Positions 12,601-27,600 of a DNA stretch of 64,000 bases are shown here, one piece after another. How positions within the stretch are numbered: position 1 is the stretch's first letter; each line of letters starts with the position of its first letter. The DNA is taken from NCBI GenBank assembly GCA_014529385.2, contig CM043970.1:69338567-69402566 (forward strand). Direction: 5' to 3'. A program made the position numbers and the translations under genes. The notes under the pieces are model-generated. The model saw nothing but the letters and a program-made list of their open reading frames with translations, was not told where the DNA came from and did not search any database. Source of the stretch: Adiantum capillus-veneris (Eukaryota; Streptophyta; Polypodiopsida; Polypodiales; Pteridaceae).

Positions 12601-15600
12601 GTCCACCACTTGTCCAAGCTATTATTGCTAGTAGCCTGAGTGGTTTGGTCTCAAGATTCACCACTTTTATTAAGAATATGTGGGTGTTAAGGTCCACCAC
12701 TTGTCCAACCTATAAGGCTACATCTTAAAGGTTATTCTTTCTTACTACTTGGAGTGACCATGATAGGTTTTACATGGGGGTTTGGTTCCAAGGTCCACCA
12801 CTTGTCCAAGCTAACTCTATTGAAACATAGAGAGAAGCAAAGGTCCACCCCTTGTCTAAGCTAGGGTCCATTGAAACATGGAGAGAAGGATGCTCCACCA
12901 TTTGTCCAAGGTAGGCTCCATTGAAACATGAGGAGAAGCAAGGTGCACCATGTCTCCAAGATGCTAGGCTCCATCGAAAAACATTAAACCCACGATATGT
13001 CGTAGATGAGGGGTTTACATTCAAGGTCCACCACTTGTCCAAGCTATTATTGCTAGTAGCCTGAGTGGTTTGGTCTCAAGATTCACCACTTTTCCACTCT
13101 ATGTCATTATATTAAGAATATGCGCGTGTTAAGGTCCACCACTTGTCCAACCTATAAGGCTACATCTTAAAGGTTATTCTTTATTACCACTTGGAGTGAC
13201 CATGATAGGTTTTACATGGGGGTTTGGTTCCAAGGTCCACCACTTGTCCAAGCTAACTCTATTGAAACATAGAGAGAAACAAAGGTCCACCACTTGTCCA
13301 AGCTAGGGTCCATTGAAACATGGAGAGAAGGATGCTCCACCATTTGTCCAAGATAGGCTCCATTGAAACATGACGAGAAGCAAGCTGCACCATGTCTCCA
13401 AGATGCTAGGCTCCATCGAAATACATTAAACCCACGATATTCGTAGATGAGGGGTTTACATTCAAGGTCCACCACTTGTCCAAGCTATTATTGCTAGTAG
13501 CCTGAGTGGTTTGGTCTCAAGATTCACCACTTTTATTAAGAATATGTGGGTGTTAAGGTCCACCACTTGTCCAACCTATAAGGCTACATCTTAAAGGTTA
13601 TTCTTTCTTACTACTTGGAGTGACCATGATAGGTTTTACATGGGGGTTTGGTTCCAAGGTCCACCACTTGTCCAAGCTAACTCTATTGAAACATAGAGAG
13701 AAGCAAAGGTCCACCCCTTGTCTAAGCTAGGGTCCATTGAAACATGGAGAGAAGGATGCTCCACCATTTGTCCAAGGTAGGCTCCATTGAAACATGAGGA
13801 GAAGCAAGGTGCACCATGTCTCCAAGATGCTAGGCTCCATCAAAAACATTAAACCCACGATATGTCGTAGATGAGGGGTTTACATTCAAGGTCCACACTT
13901 GTCCAAGCTATTATTGCTAGTAGCCTGAGTGGTTTGGTCTCAAGATTCACCACTTTTCCACTCTATGTCATTATATTAAGAATATGCGCGTGTTAAGGTC
14001 CACCACTTGTCCAACCTATAAGGCTACATCTTAAAGGTTATTCTTTATTACCACTTGGAGTGACCATGATAGGTTTTACATGGGGGTTTGGTTCCAAGGT
14101 CCACCACTTGTCCAAGCTAACTCTATTGAAACATAGAGAGAAACAAAGGTCCACCACTTGTCCAAGCTAGGGTCCATTGAAACATGGAGAGAAGGATGCT
14201 CCACCATTTGTCCAAGATAGGCTCCATTGAAACATGACGAGAAGCAAGCTGCACCATGTCTCCAAGATGCTAGGCTCCATCGAAATACATTAAACCCACG
14301 ATATTTCGTAGATGAGGGGTTTACATTCAAGGTCCACCACTTGTCCAAGCTATTATTGCTAGTAGCCTGAGTGGTTTGGTCTCAAGATTCACCACTTTTA
14401 TTAAGAATATGTGGGTGTTAAGGTCCACCACTTGTCCAACCTATAAGGCTACATCTTAAAGGTTATTCTTTATTACCACTTGGAGTGACCATGATAGGTT
14501 TTACATGGGGGTTTGGTTCCAAGGTCCACTTGTCCAAGCTAACTCTATTGAAACATAGAGAGAAGCAAAGGTCCACCCCTTGTCAAGCTAGGGTCCATTG
14601 AAACATGGAGAGAAGGATGCTCCACCATTTGTCCAAGGTAGGCTCCATTGAAACATGAGGAGAAGCAAGCTGCACCATGTCTCCAAGATGCTAGGCTCCA
14701 TCGAAATACATTAAACCCACGATATTTCGTAGATGAGGGGTTTACATTCATGGTCCACCACTTGTCCAAGCTATTATTGCTAGTAGCCTGAGTAGTTTGG
14801 TCTCAAGATTCACCACTTTTATTAAGAATATGTGGGTGTTAAGGTCCACCACTTATCCAACCTATAAGGCTACATCTTAAAGGTTATTCTTTATTACCAC
14901 TTGGAGTGACCATGATAGGTTTTAGATGGGGGTTTGGTTCCAAGGTCCACCACTTGTCCAAGCTAACTCTATTGAAACATAGAGAGAAACAAAGGTCCAC
15001 CACTTGTCCAAGCTAGGGTCCATTGAAACATGGAGAGAAGGATGCTCCACCATTTGTCCAAGATAGGCGCCATTGAAACATGACGAGAAGCAAGCTACAC
15101 CATGTCTCCAACATGCTAGGCTCCATCGAAATACATTAAACCCACGATATTTCGTAGATGAGGGGTTTACATTCAAGGTCCACCACTTGTCCAAGCTATT
15201 ATTGGTTGTAGCCTGAGTGGTTTGGTCTCAAGATTCACCACTTTTATTAAGAATATGTGGGTGTAAGGTCCACCACTTGTCCAACCTATAAGGCTACATC
15301 TTAAAGGTTATTCTTTCTTACTACTTGGAGTGACCATGATAGGTTTTACATGGGGGTTTGGTTCCAAGGTCCACCACTTGTCCAAGCTAACTCTATTGAA
15401 ACATAGAGAGAAGCAAAGGTCCACCCCTTGTCTAAGCTAGGGTCCATTGAAACATGGAGAGAAGGATGCTCCACCATTTGTCCAAGGTAGGCTCCATTGA
15501 AACATGAGGAGAATCAAGGTGCACCATGTCTCCAAGATGCTAGGCTCCATCGAAAAACATTAAACCCACGATATGTCGTAGATGAGGGGTGTACATTCAA

Positions 15601-18600
15601 GGTCCACCACTTGTCCAAGCTATTATTGCTAGTAGCCTGAGTGGTTTGGTCTCAAGATTCACCACTTTTCCACTCTATGTCATTATATTAAGAATATGCG
15701 CGTGTTAAGGTCCACCACTTGTCCAACCTATAAGGCTACATCTTAAAGGTTATTCTTTATTACCACTTGGAGTGACCATGATAGGTTTTACATGGGGGTT
15801 TGGTTCCAAGGTCCACCACTTGTCCAAGCTAACTCTATTGAAACATAGAGAGAAACAAAGGTCCACCACTTGTCCAAGCTAGGGTCCATTGAAACATGGA
15901 GAGAAGGATGCTCCACCATTTGTCCAAGATAGGCTCCATTGAAACATGACGAGAAGCAAGCTGCACCATGTCTCCAAGATGCTAGGCTCCATCGAAAACA
16001 TTAAACCCACGATATTTCGTAGATGAGGGGTTTACATTCAAGGTCCACCACTTGTCCAAGCTATTATTGCTAGTAGCCTGAGTGGTTTGGTCTCAAGATT
16101 CACCACTTTTATTAAGAATATGTGGGTGTTAAGGTCCACCACTTGTCCAACCTATAAGGCTACATCTTAAAGGTTATTCTTTCTTACTACTTGGAGTGAC
16201 CATGATAGGTTTTACATGGGGGTTTGGTTCAAGGTCCACCACTTGTCCAAGCTAACTCTATTGAAACATAGAGAGAAGCAAAGGTCCACCCTTGTCTAAG
16301 CTAGGGTCCATTGAAACATGGAGAGAAGGATGCTCCACCATTTGTCCAAGGTAGGCTCCATTGAAACATGAGGAGAATCAAGGTGCACCATGTCTCCAAG
16401 ATGCTAGGCTCCATCCGAAAAACATTAAACCCACGATATGTCGTAGATGAGGGGTTTACATTCAAGGTCCACCACTTGTCCAAGCTATTATTGCTAGTAG
16501 CCTGAGTGGTTTGGTCTCAAGATTCACCACTTTTCCACTCTATGTCATTATATTAAGAATATGCGCGTGTTAAGGTCCACCACTTGTCCAACCTATAAGG
16601 CTACATCTTAAAGGTTATTCTTTATTACCACTTGGAGTGACCATGATAGGTTTTACATGGGGGTTTGGTTCCAAGGTCCACCACTTGTCCAAGCTAACTC
16701 TATTGAAACATAGAGAGAAACAAAGGTCCACCACTTGTCCAAGCTAGGGTCCATTGAAACATGGAGAGAAGGATGCTCCACCATTTGTCCAAGATAGGCT
16801 CCATTGAAACATGACGAGAAGCAAGCTGCACCATGTCTCCAAGATGCTAGGCTCCATCGAAATACATTAAACCCACGATATTTCGTAGATGAGGGGTTTA
16901 CATTCAAGGTCCACCACTTGTCCAAGCTATTATTGCTAGTAGCCTGAGTGGTTTGGTCTCAAGATTCACCACTTTTATTAAGAATATGTGGGTGTTAAGG
17001 TCCACCACTTGTCCAACCTATAAGGCTACATCTTAAAGGTTATTCTTTCTTACTACTTGGAGTGACCATGATAGGTTTTACATGGGGGTTTGGTTCAAAG
17101 GGTCCACCCACTTGTCCAAGATAACTCTATATGATAAAATAGAGAGATAGGCATCTTAAAGGTTCACCACCCTTGTCTAGCTATGGGTCCATTGTCCAAT
17201 ACATTGGAGAGAAAGGATGCTCCACCATTTGTCCAAGGTAGGCTCCATTGAACTGTGGAGAAGCAAGAGTGCACCATGTCTCAAGATGCTAGGCTCCATC
17301 GAAAAACATTAAACCACGATATGTTCGTAGATGAGGGGTGTACATTCAAGGTCCACCACTTGTCCAAGCTATTATTGTAGTAGCCTGAGTGGTTTGGTCT
17401 CAAGATTCACCACTTTTCCACTCTATGTCATTATATTAAGAATATGCGCGTGTTATGGTCCACCACTTGTCCAACCTATAAGGCTACTCTTAAAGGTATT
17501 ATTCTTTTTACCACTTGGAGGTGACATGATAGGTTTTACATGGGGGTTTGGTTCCAAGGTCCACCACTTGTCCAAGCTAACTCTATTGAAACATTGAGAG
17601 AAAACAAAGGTCCACCCACTTGTCCAAGCTAGGGTCCATTGAAACAGGAGAGAAGGATGCTCCACCATTTGTCCAAGATAGGTCCATTGAAACATGACGA
17701 GAAGCAAGCTGCACCATGTCTCCAAGATGCTAGGCTCCATCGAAATATTAAACCCACGATATTTCGTAGATGAGGGGGTTTACATTCAAGGTCCACCACT
17801 TGTCCAAGCTATTATTGCTAGTAGCCTGGTGGTTTGGTCTCAAGATTCACACTTTTATTAAGAATATGTGGGTGTTAAGGTCCACCACTTGTCCAACCTA
17901 TAAGGCTACATCTTAAAGGTTATTCTTTCTTACTACTTGGAGTGACCATGATAGGTTTTACATGGGGGTTTGGTTCCAAGGTCCACCACTTGTCCAAGCT
18001 AACTCTATTGAAACATAGAGAGAAACAAAGGTCCACCCACTTGTCGAAGCTAGGGTCCATTGAAACATGGAGAGAAGGATGCTCCACCATTTGTCCAAGA
18101 TAGGATCCATTGAAACATGAGGAGAATCAAGGTGCACCATGTCTCCAAGATGCTAGGCTCCATCGAAAAACATTAAAACCCACGATATGTCTTAGATGAG
18201 GGGTTTACATTCAAGGTCCACACTTGTCCAAGCTTTTATTGCTAGTAGCCTGAGTGGTTTGGTCTCAAGATTCACCACTTTCCACTCTATGTCATTATAT
18301 TAAGAATATGCGCGTGTTAAGGTCCACCACTTGTCCAACCTATAAGGCTACATCTTAAAGGTTATTCTTTTTACCACTTGGAGTAGTGACCATGATAGGT
18401 TTTTCATGGGGGTTGGTTCCAAGGTCCACCACTTGTCCAAGCTAACTCTATTGAAACATAGAGAGAAACAAAGGTCCACCACTTGTCCAAGCTAGGGTCC
18501 ATTGAAACATGGAGAGAAGGATGCTCACCATTTGTCAAAGATAGGCTCCATTGAAACATGAGGAGAAGCAAGCTGCACCATGTCTCAAGATGCTAGGCTC

Positions 18601-21600
18601 CATCGAAATACATTAAACCCACGATATTTCGTAGATGAGGGGTTTACATTCAAGGTCCACCACTTGTCCAAGCTATTATTGCTAGTAGCCTGAGTGGTTT
18701 GGTCTCAAGATTCACCAGTTTTATTAGAATATGTGGGTGTTAAGGGTCCACCACTTGTCAACCTATAAGGCTACATCTTAAAGGTTATTCTTTATTACCA
18801 CTTGGAGTGACCATGATAGTTTTACATGGGGGGTTTGTTCCAAGGTCCACCACTTGTCCAAGCTAACTCTATTGAAACATATGAGAGAGAAACAAAGGTC
18901 CACCACTTGTCCAAGCTAGGGTCCATTGAAACATGGAGAGAAGGATGCTCCACCATTTGTCCAAGATAGGCTCCATTGAAACATGACGAGAAGCAAGCTG
19001 CACCATGTCTCCAAGATGCTAGGCTCCATTCGAAATACACTTAAACCCACGATATTTCGTAGATGAGGGGTTTACATTCAAGGTCCACCACTTGTCCAAG
19101 CTATTATTGCTAGTAGCCTGAGTGGTTTGGTTCAAGATTTCACCACTTTTATTAAGAATATATGTGGGTGTTAAGGTCCACCACTTGTCCAACCTATAAG
19201 GCTACATCTTAAAGGTTATTCTTTCTTACCACTTGGAAGTGACCATGATAGGTTTTACATGGGGGTTTGGTTCCAAGGTCCACCACTTGTCCAAGCTAAC
19301 TCTATTGAAACATAGAGAGAAGCAAAGGTCCACCACTTGTCCAAGCTAGGGTCCATTGAAACATGGAGAGAAGGATGCTCCACCATTTGTCCAAGGTAGG
19401 CTCCATTGAAACATGAGGAGAAGCAAGGTGCACCATGTCTCCAAGATGCTAGGCTCCATCGAAATACATTAAACCCACGATATTTCGTAGATGAGGGGTT
19501 TACATTCAAGGTCCAACCTTGTCCAACCTATTATGCTAGTAGCATGAGTGGTTTGGTCTCAAGATTCACCACTTTTCCACTCTATGTCATTATATTAAGA
19601 ATATGCGGTGTTAAGGTCCACCACTTGTCCAACTATATAAGGCTACATCTTAAAGGTTATTCTTTATTACCACTTGGAAGTGTGACCATGATAGGTTTTA
19701 CATGGGGGTTTGGTTCCAAGGTCCACCACTTGTCCCAAGCTAACTCTATTGAAACATGAGAGAATCAAAGGTCACGCACTTGTCCAAGCTAGGGTCCATT
19801 GAACCCTGGAGAAAGGATGCTCCACCATTTGTCCAAGATAGGCTCCATTGAAACATGACGAGAAGCAAGCTGCACCCATGTCTCCAAGATGCTAGGCTCC
19901 ATCGAAATACATTAAACCCATGATATTTTGTAGATGAGGGTTTTACATTCAAGGTCCACCACTGTCCAAGCTATTATAGCTAGTAGCCTGAGTGGTTTTT
20001 GGTCTCAGATTCACCACTTTTCCACTCTATGTCATTATATTAAGAATATGCGCGTGTTATGGTCCACCACTTGTCCAACCTATAAGGCTACATCTTAAAG
20101 GTTATTCTTTATTACAACTTGGAGTAGTGACCATGATAGGTTTTACATGGGGGTTTGGTTCCAAGGTCTACCACTTGTCCAAGCTAACTCTATTGAAACA
20201 TAGAGAGAAACAAAGGTCCACCACTTGTCCAAGCTAGGGTCCATTGAAACATGGAGAGAAGGATGCTCCATCATTTGTTAAAGATAGGCTCCATTGAAAC
20301 ATGACGAGAAGCAAGCTGCACCATGTCTCCAAGATGCTAGGCTCCATCGAAATACATTAAACCCACGATATTTCGTAGATGAGGGGTTTACATTCAAGGT
20401 CCACCACTTGTCCAAGCTATTATTGCTAGTAGCCTTAGTGGTTTGGTCTCAAGATTCACCAGTTTTATTAAGAATATGTGGGTGTTAAGGTCCACCACTT
20501 GTCCAACCTATAAGGCTACATCTTAAAGGTTATTCTTTATTACCACTTGGAGTGACCATGATTGGTTTTACATGGGGGTTTGGTTCCAAGGTCCACCACT
20601 TGTCCAAGCTAACTCTATTGAAACATAGAGAGAAACAAAGGTCCACCACTTGTCGAAGCTAGGGTCCATTGAAACATGGAGAGAAGGATGCTCCACCATT
20701 TGTCCAAGATAGGATCCATTGAAACATGATGAGAAGCAAACTGCACCATGTCTCCAAGATGCTAGGCTCCATCGAAATACATTAAACCACGATATTTCGT
20801 AGATGAGGGGTTTACATTCAAGGTCCACCACTTGTCCCAGCTATTATTGCTAGTAGCCTGAGTGTTTGGTCTCCAGATTCACCACTTTTATTAAGAATAT
20901 GTGGGTGTTAAGGTCCACCACTTGTCCAACCTATAAGGATACATCTTAAAGGTTATTCTTTCTTACTACTTGGAAGTGACCATGATAGGTTTTACATGGG
21001 GGTTTGGTTCCAAGGTCCAACACTTGTCCAAGCTAACTCTATTGAAACATAGAGAGAAGCAAAGGTCCACCCCTTGTCTAAGCTAGGGTCCATTGAAACA
21101 TGGAGAGAAGGATGCTCCACCATTTGTTCAAGGTAGGCTCCATTGAAACATGAGGGAATCAAGGTGCACCATGTTCTCCAGATGCTAGGCTCCATCGAAA
21201 AACATTAAACCCATGATATGTCGTAGATGAGGGGTACATTCAAGGTCCACCACCTGTCCAAGCTATTATTTCTAGTAGCCTGAGTGTTTGGTCTCAAGAT
21301 TCACCACTTTTTCACTCTATGTCATTATATTAAGAATATGCGCGTGTTAAGGTCCACCACTTGTCCAACCTATAAGGCTACATCTTAAAGGTTATTCTTT
21401 ATTACCACTTGGAGTGACCATGATAGGTTTTACATGGGGGTTTGGTTCCAAGGTCCACCACTTGTCCAACCTAACTCTATTGAAACATAGAGAGAAACAA
21501 AGGTCCACCACTTGTCCAAGCTAGGGTCCATTGAAACATGGAGAGAAGGATGCTCCACCATTTGTCCAAGATAGGCTCCATTGAAACATGACGAGAAGCA

Positions 21601-24600
21601 AGCTGCACCATGTCTCCAAGATGCTAGGCTCCATCGAAATACATTAAACCCACGATATTTCGTAGATGAAGGGTTTACATTCAAGGTCCACCACTTGTCC
21701 AAGCTATTATTGCTAGAAGCCTGAGTGGTGTGGTCTCAAGATTCATCACTTTTATTAAGAATATGTGTGTGTTAAGGTCCACCACTTGTCCAACCTATAA
21801 GGCTACATCTTAAAGGTTATTCTTTCTTACTACTTGGAGTGACCATGATAGGTTTTACATGGGGGTTTGGTTCCAAGGTCCACTACTTGTCCAAGCTAAC
21901 TCTATTGAAACATAGAGAGAAGCAAAGGTCCACCCCTTGTCTAAGCTAGGGTCCATTGAAACATGGAGAGAAGGATGCTCCACCATTTGTCCAAGGTAGG
22001 CTCCATTGAACATGATGAGAAAACAAGGTGCACCATGTCTCCAAGATGCTAAGCTGCATCCAAAAACATTAAACCCACGATATGTCTTAGATGAGGGGTT
22101 TACATTCAAGGTCCACACTTGTCCAAGCTATTATTGCTAGTAGCCTGAGTGGTTTGGTCTCAAGATTCACCACTTTTCCACTCTATGTCATTATATTAAG
22201 AATATGCGCGTGTTAAGGTCCACCACTTGTCCAACCTATAAGGCTACATCTTAAAGGTTATTCTTTATTACCACTTGGAGTGACCATGATAGGTTTTACA
22301 TGGGGGTTTGCTTCCAAGGTCCACCACTTGTCCAAGCTAACTCTATTGAAACATAGAGAGAAACAAAGGTCCACCACTTGTCCAAGCTAGGGTCCATTGA
22401 AACATGGAGAGAAGGATGCTTTACCATTTGTCCAAGATAGGCTCCATTGACACATGAGGAGAAGCAAGCTGCACCATGTCTCCAAGATGCTAGGCTCCAT
22501 CGAAATACATTAAATCCACGATATTTCGTAGATGAGGGGTTTACATTCAAGTTCCACCACTTGTCCAAGCTATTATTGCTAGTAGCCTGAGTGGTTTGGT
22601 GTCAAGATTCACCACTTTTATAAAGAATATGTGGGTGTTAAGGTCCACCACTTGTCCCACCTATAAGGCTACATCTTAAAGTTATTCTTTCTTACTACTT
22701 GGAGTGACCATGATAGGTTTTACATGGGGGTTTGGTTCCAAGGTCCACCACTTGTCCAAGCTAACTCTATTGAAACATAGAGAGAAGCAAAGGTCCACCC
22801 CTTGTCTAAGCTAGGGTCCATTGAAACATGGAGAGAAGGATGCTCCACCATTTGTCCAAGGTAGGCTCCATTGAAACATGAGGAGAAGCAAGGTGCACCA
22901 TGTCTCCAAGATGCTAGGCTCCATCGAAAAACATTAAACCCACGATATGTCGTAGATGAGGGGTGTACATTCAAGGTCCACCACTTGTCCAAGCTATTAT
23001 TGCTAGTAGCCTGAGTGGTTTGGTTTCAAGATTCACCACTTTTCCACTCTATGTCATTATATTAAGAATATGCGCGTGTTAAGGTCCACCACTTGTCCAA
23101 CCTATAAGGCTACATCTTAAAGGTTATTCTTTATTACCACTTGGAGTGACCATGATAGGTTTTACATGGGGGTTTTCTTCCAAGGTCCACCACTTGTCTA
23201 ACCTAACTCTATTGAAACATAGAGAGAAACAAAGGTCCACCACTTGTCCAAGCTAGGGTCCATTGAAACATGGAGAGAAGGATGCTCCACCATTTGTCCA
23301 AGATAGGCTCCATTGAAACATGACGAGAAGCAAGCTGCACCATGTCTCCAAGATGCTAGGCTCCATCAAAATACATTAAACCCACGATATTTCGTAGATG
23401 AGGGGTTTACATTCAAGGTCCACACTTGTCCAAGCTATTATTGCTAGTAGCCTGAGTGGTTTGGTCTCAAGATTCACCAGTTTTATTAAGAATATGTGGG
23501 TGTTAAGGTCCACCACTTGTCCAACCTATAAGGCTACATCTTAAAGGTTATTCTTTCTTACTACTTGGAGTGACCATGATAGGTTTTACATGGGGGTTTG
23601 GTTCCAAGGTCCACCACTTGTCCAAGCTAACTCTATTGAAACATAGAGAGAAGCAAAGGTCCACCCCTTGTCTAAGCTAGGGTCCATTGAAACATGGAGA
23701 GAAGGATGCTCCACCATTTGTCCAAGGTAGGCTCCATTGAAACATGAGGAGAATCAAGGTGCACCATGTCTCCAAGATGCTAGGCTGCATCCAAAAACAT
23801 TAAACCCACGATATGTCTTAGATGAGGGGTTTACATTCAAGGTCCACACTTGTCCAAGCTATTATGGCTAGTAGCCTGAGTGGTTTGGTCTCAAGATTCA
23901 CCACTTTTCCACTCTATGTCATTATATTAAGAATATGCGCGTGTTAAGGTCCACCACTTGTCCAACCTATAAGGCTACATCTTAAAGGTTATTCATTATT
24001 ACCACTTGGAGTAGTGACCATGATAGGTTTTACATGGGGGTTTGGTTCCAAGGTCCACCACTTGTCCAAGCTAACTCTATTGAAACATAGAGAGAAACAA
24101 AGGTCCACCACTTGTCCAAGCTAGGGTCCATTGAAACATGGAGAGAAGGATGCTCCATCATTTGTCAAAGATAGGCTCCATTAAAACATGACGAGAAGCA
24201 AGCTGCACCATGTCTCCAAGATGCTAGGCTCCATCGAAATACATTAAACCCACGATATTTCGTAGATGAGGGGTTTACATTCAAGGTCCACCACTTGTCC
24301 AAGCTATTATTGCTAGTAGCCTGAGTGGTTTGGTCTCAAGATTCACCAGTTTTATTAAGAATATGTGGGTGTTAAGGTCCACCACTTGTCCAACCTATAA
24401 GGCTACATCTTAAAGGTTATTCTTTATTACCACTTGGAATGACCATGATAGGTTTTACATGGGGGTTTGGTTCCAAAGTCCACCACTTGTCCAAGCTAAC
24501 TCTATTGAAACATAGAGAGAAACAAAGGTCCACCACTTGTCCAAGCTAGGGTCCATTGAAACATGGAGAGAAGGATGCTGCACCATTTTTCCAAGATAGG

Positions 24601-27600
24601 ATCCATTGAAACATGACGAGAAGCAAGCAGCACCATGTCTCCAAGATGCTAAGCTCCATCGAAATACATTAAACCCACGATATTTCGTAGATGAGGGGTT
24701 TACATTCAAGGTCCACCACTTGTCCAAGCTATTATTGCTAGTAGCCTGAGTGGTTTGGTCTCAAGATTCACCACTTTTATTAAGAATATGTGGGTGTTAA
24801 GGTCCACCACTTGTCCAACCTATAAGGCTACATCTTAAAGGTTATTCTTTATTACCACTTGGAGTGACCATGATATGTTTTACATGGGGGTTTGGTTCCA
24901 AGGTCACCACTTGTCCAAGCTAACTCTATTGAAACATAGAGAGAAACAAAGGTCCACACTTGTCCAAGCTAGGGTCCATTGAACATGGAGAGAAGGATGG
25001 TGCACCATTTGTCCAAGATAGGATCCATTGAAACATGACGAGAAGCAAGCTGCACCATGTCTCCAAGATGCTAGGCTCCATCGAAATACATTAAACCCAC
25101 GATATTTCGTAGATGAGGGGTTTACATTCAAGGTCCACCACTTGTCCAAGCTATTATTGCTAGTAGCCTGAGTGGTTTGGTCTCAAGATTCACCACTTTT
25201 ATTAAGAATATGTGTGTGTTAAGGTCCACCACTTGTCCCACCTATAAGGATACATCTTAAATGTTATTCTTTCTTACTACTTGGAGTGACCATGATAGGT
25301 TTTACATGGGGGTTTGGTTCCAAGGTCCAACACCTGTCCAAGCTAACTCTATTGAAACATAGAGAGAAGCAAAGGTCCACCCCTTGTCTAAGCTAGGGTC
25401 CATTTAAACATGGAGAGAAGGATGCTCCACCATTTGTCCAAGGTAGGCTCCATTGAAACATGAGGAGAATCAAGGTGCACCATGTCTCCAAGATGCTAGG
25501 CTCCATCGAAAAACATTAAACCCACGATATGTCGTAGATGAGGGGTGTACATTCAAGGTCCACCACCTTGTCCAAGCTATTATTTCTAGTAGCCTGAGTG
25601 GTTTGGTCTCAAGATTCACCACTTTTTCACTCTATGTCATTATATTAAGAATATGCGCGTGTTAAGGTCCACCACTTGTCCAACCTATAAGGCTACATCT
25701 TAAAGGTTATTCTTTATTACCACTTGGAGTGACCATGATAGGTTTTACATGGGGGTTTGCTTCCAAGGTCCACCACTTGTCCAACCTAACTCTATTGAAA
25801 CATAGAGAGAAACAAAGGTCCACCACTTGTCCAAGCTAGGGTCCATTGAAACATGGAGAGAAGGATGCTCCACCATTTGTCCAAGATAGGCTCCATTGAA
25901 ACATGACGAGAAGCAAGTTGCACCATGTCTCCAAGATGCTAGGCTCCATCGAAATACATTAAACCCACGATATTTCGTAGATGAGGGGTTTACATTCAAG
26001 GTCCACCACTTGTCCAAGCTATTATTGCTAGAAGCCTGAGTGGTTTGGTCTCAAGATTCACCACTTTTATTAAGAATATATGGGTGTTAAGGTCCACCAC
26101 TTGTCCAACCTATAAGGCTACATCTTAAAGGTTATTCTTTCTTACTACTTGGAGTGACCATGATAGGTTTTACATGGGGGTTTGGTTCCAAGGTCCACTA
26201 CTTGTCCAAGCTAACTCTATTGAAACATAGAGAGAAGCAAAGGTCCACCCCTTGTCTAAGCTAGGGTCCATTGAAACATGGAGAGAAGGATGCTCCACCA
26301 TTTGTCCAAGGTAGGTTCCATTGAAACATGAGGAGAATCAAGGTGCACCATGTCTCCAAGATGCTAAGCTGCATCCAAAAACATTAAACCCACGATATGT
26401 CTTAGATGAGGGGTTTACATTCAAGGTCCACACTTGTCCAAGCTATTATTGCTAGTAGCCTGAGTGGTTTGGTCTCAAGATTCACCACTTTTCCACTCTA
26501 TGTCATTATATTAAGAATATGCGCGTGTTAAGTCCACCACTTGTCCCAACCTATAAGGCTACATCTTAAAGGTATTCTTTATTACCACTTGGAGTGACAT
26601 GATAGGTTTTACATGGGGGTTTGGTTCCAAGGTCCACCACTTGTCCAAGCTAACTCTATTGAAACATAGAGAGAAACAAAGGTCCACCACTTGTCCAAGA
26701 TAGGGTCCATTGAAACATGGAGAGAAGGATGCTTTACCATTTGTCCAAGATAGGCTCCATTGACACATGAGAGAAGCAAGCTGCACCATGTCTCCAAGAT
26801 GCTAGGCTCCATCGAAATACATTATCCACGATATTTCGTAGATGAGGGTTTACATTCAAGGTCCACCACTTGTCCAAGCTATTATTGCTAGTAGCCTGAG
26901 TGGTTTGGTGTCAAGATTCACCACTTTTATTAAAAATATGTGGTGTTTAAGGTCCACCACTTGTTGCAACCTATAAGGCTACATCTTAAAGGTTATTCTT
27001 TCTTACTACTTGGAGTGACCATGATAGGTTTACATGGGGGTTTGGTTCCAAGTCCACCACTTGTCCAAGCTAACTCTATTGAAAACATAGAGAGAAGCAA
27101 AGGTCCACCCCTTTGTCTAAGCTAGGGTCCATTGAAACATGGAGAGAAGGATGCTCCACCATTTGTCCAAGGTAGGCTCCATTGAAACATGAGGAGAAGC
27201 AAGGTGCACCATGTCTCCAAGATGCTAGGCTCCATCGAAAAACATTAAACCCACGATATGTCGTAGATGAGGGGTGTACATTCAAGGTCCACCACTTGTC
27301 CAAGCTATTATTGCTAGTAGCCTGAGTGGTTTGGTTTCAAGATTCACCACTTTTCCACTCTATGTCATTATATTTAGAATATGCGCGTGTTAAGGTCAAC
27401 CACTTGTCCAACCTATAAGGCTACATCTTAAAGGTTATTCTTTATTACCACTTGGAGTGACCATGATAGGTTTTACATGGGGGTTTTCTTCCAAGGTCCA
27501 CCACTTGTCTAACCTAACTCTTTTGAAACATAGAGAGAAACAAAGGTCCACCACTTGTCCAAGCTAGGGTCCATTGAAACATGGAGAGAAGGATACTCCA

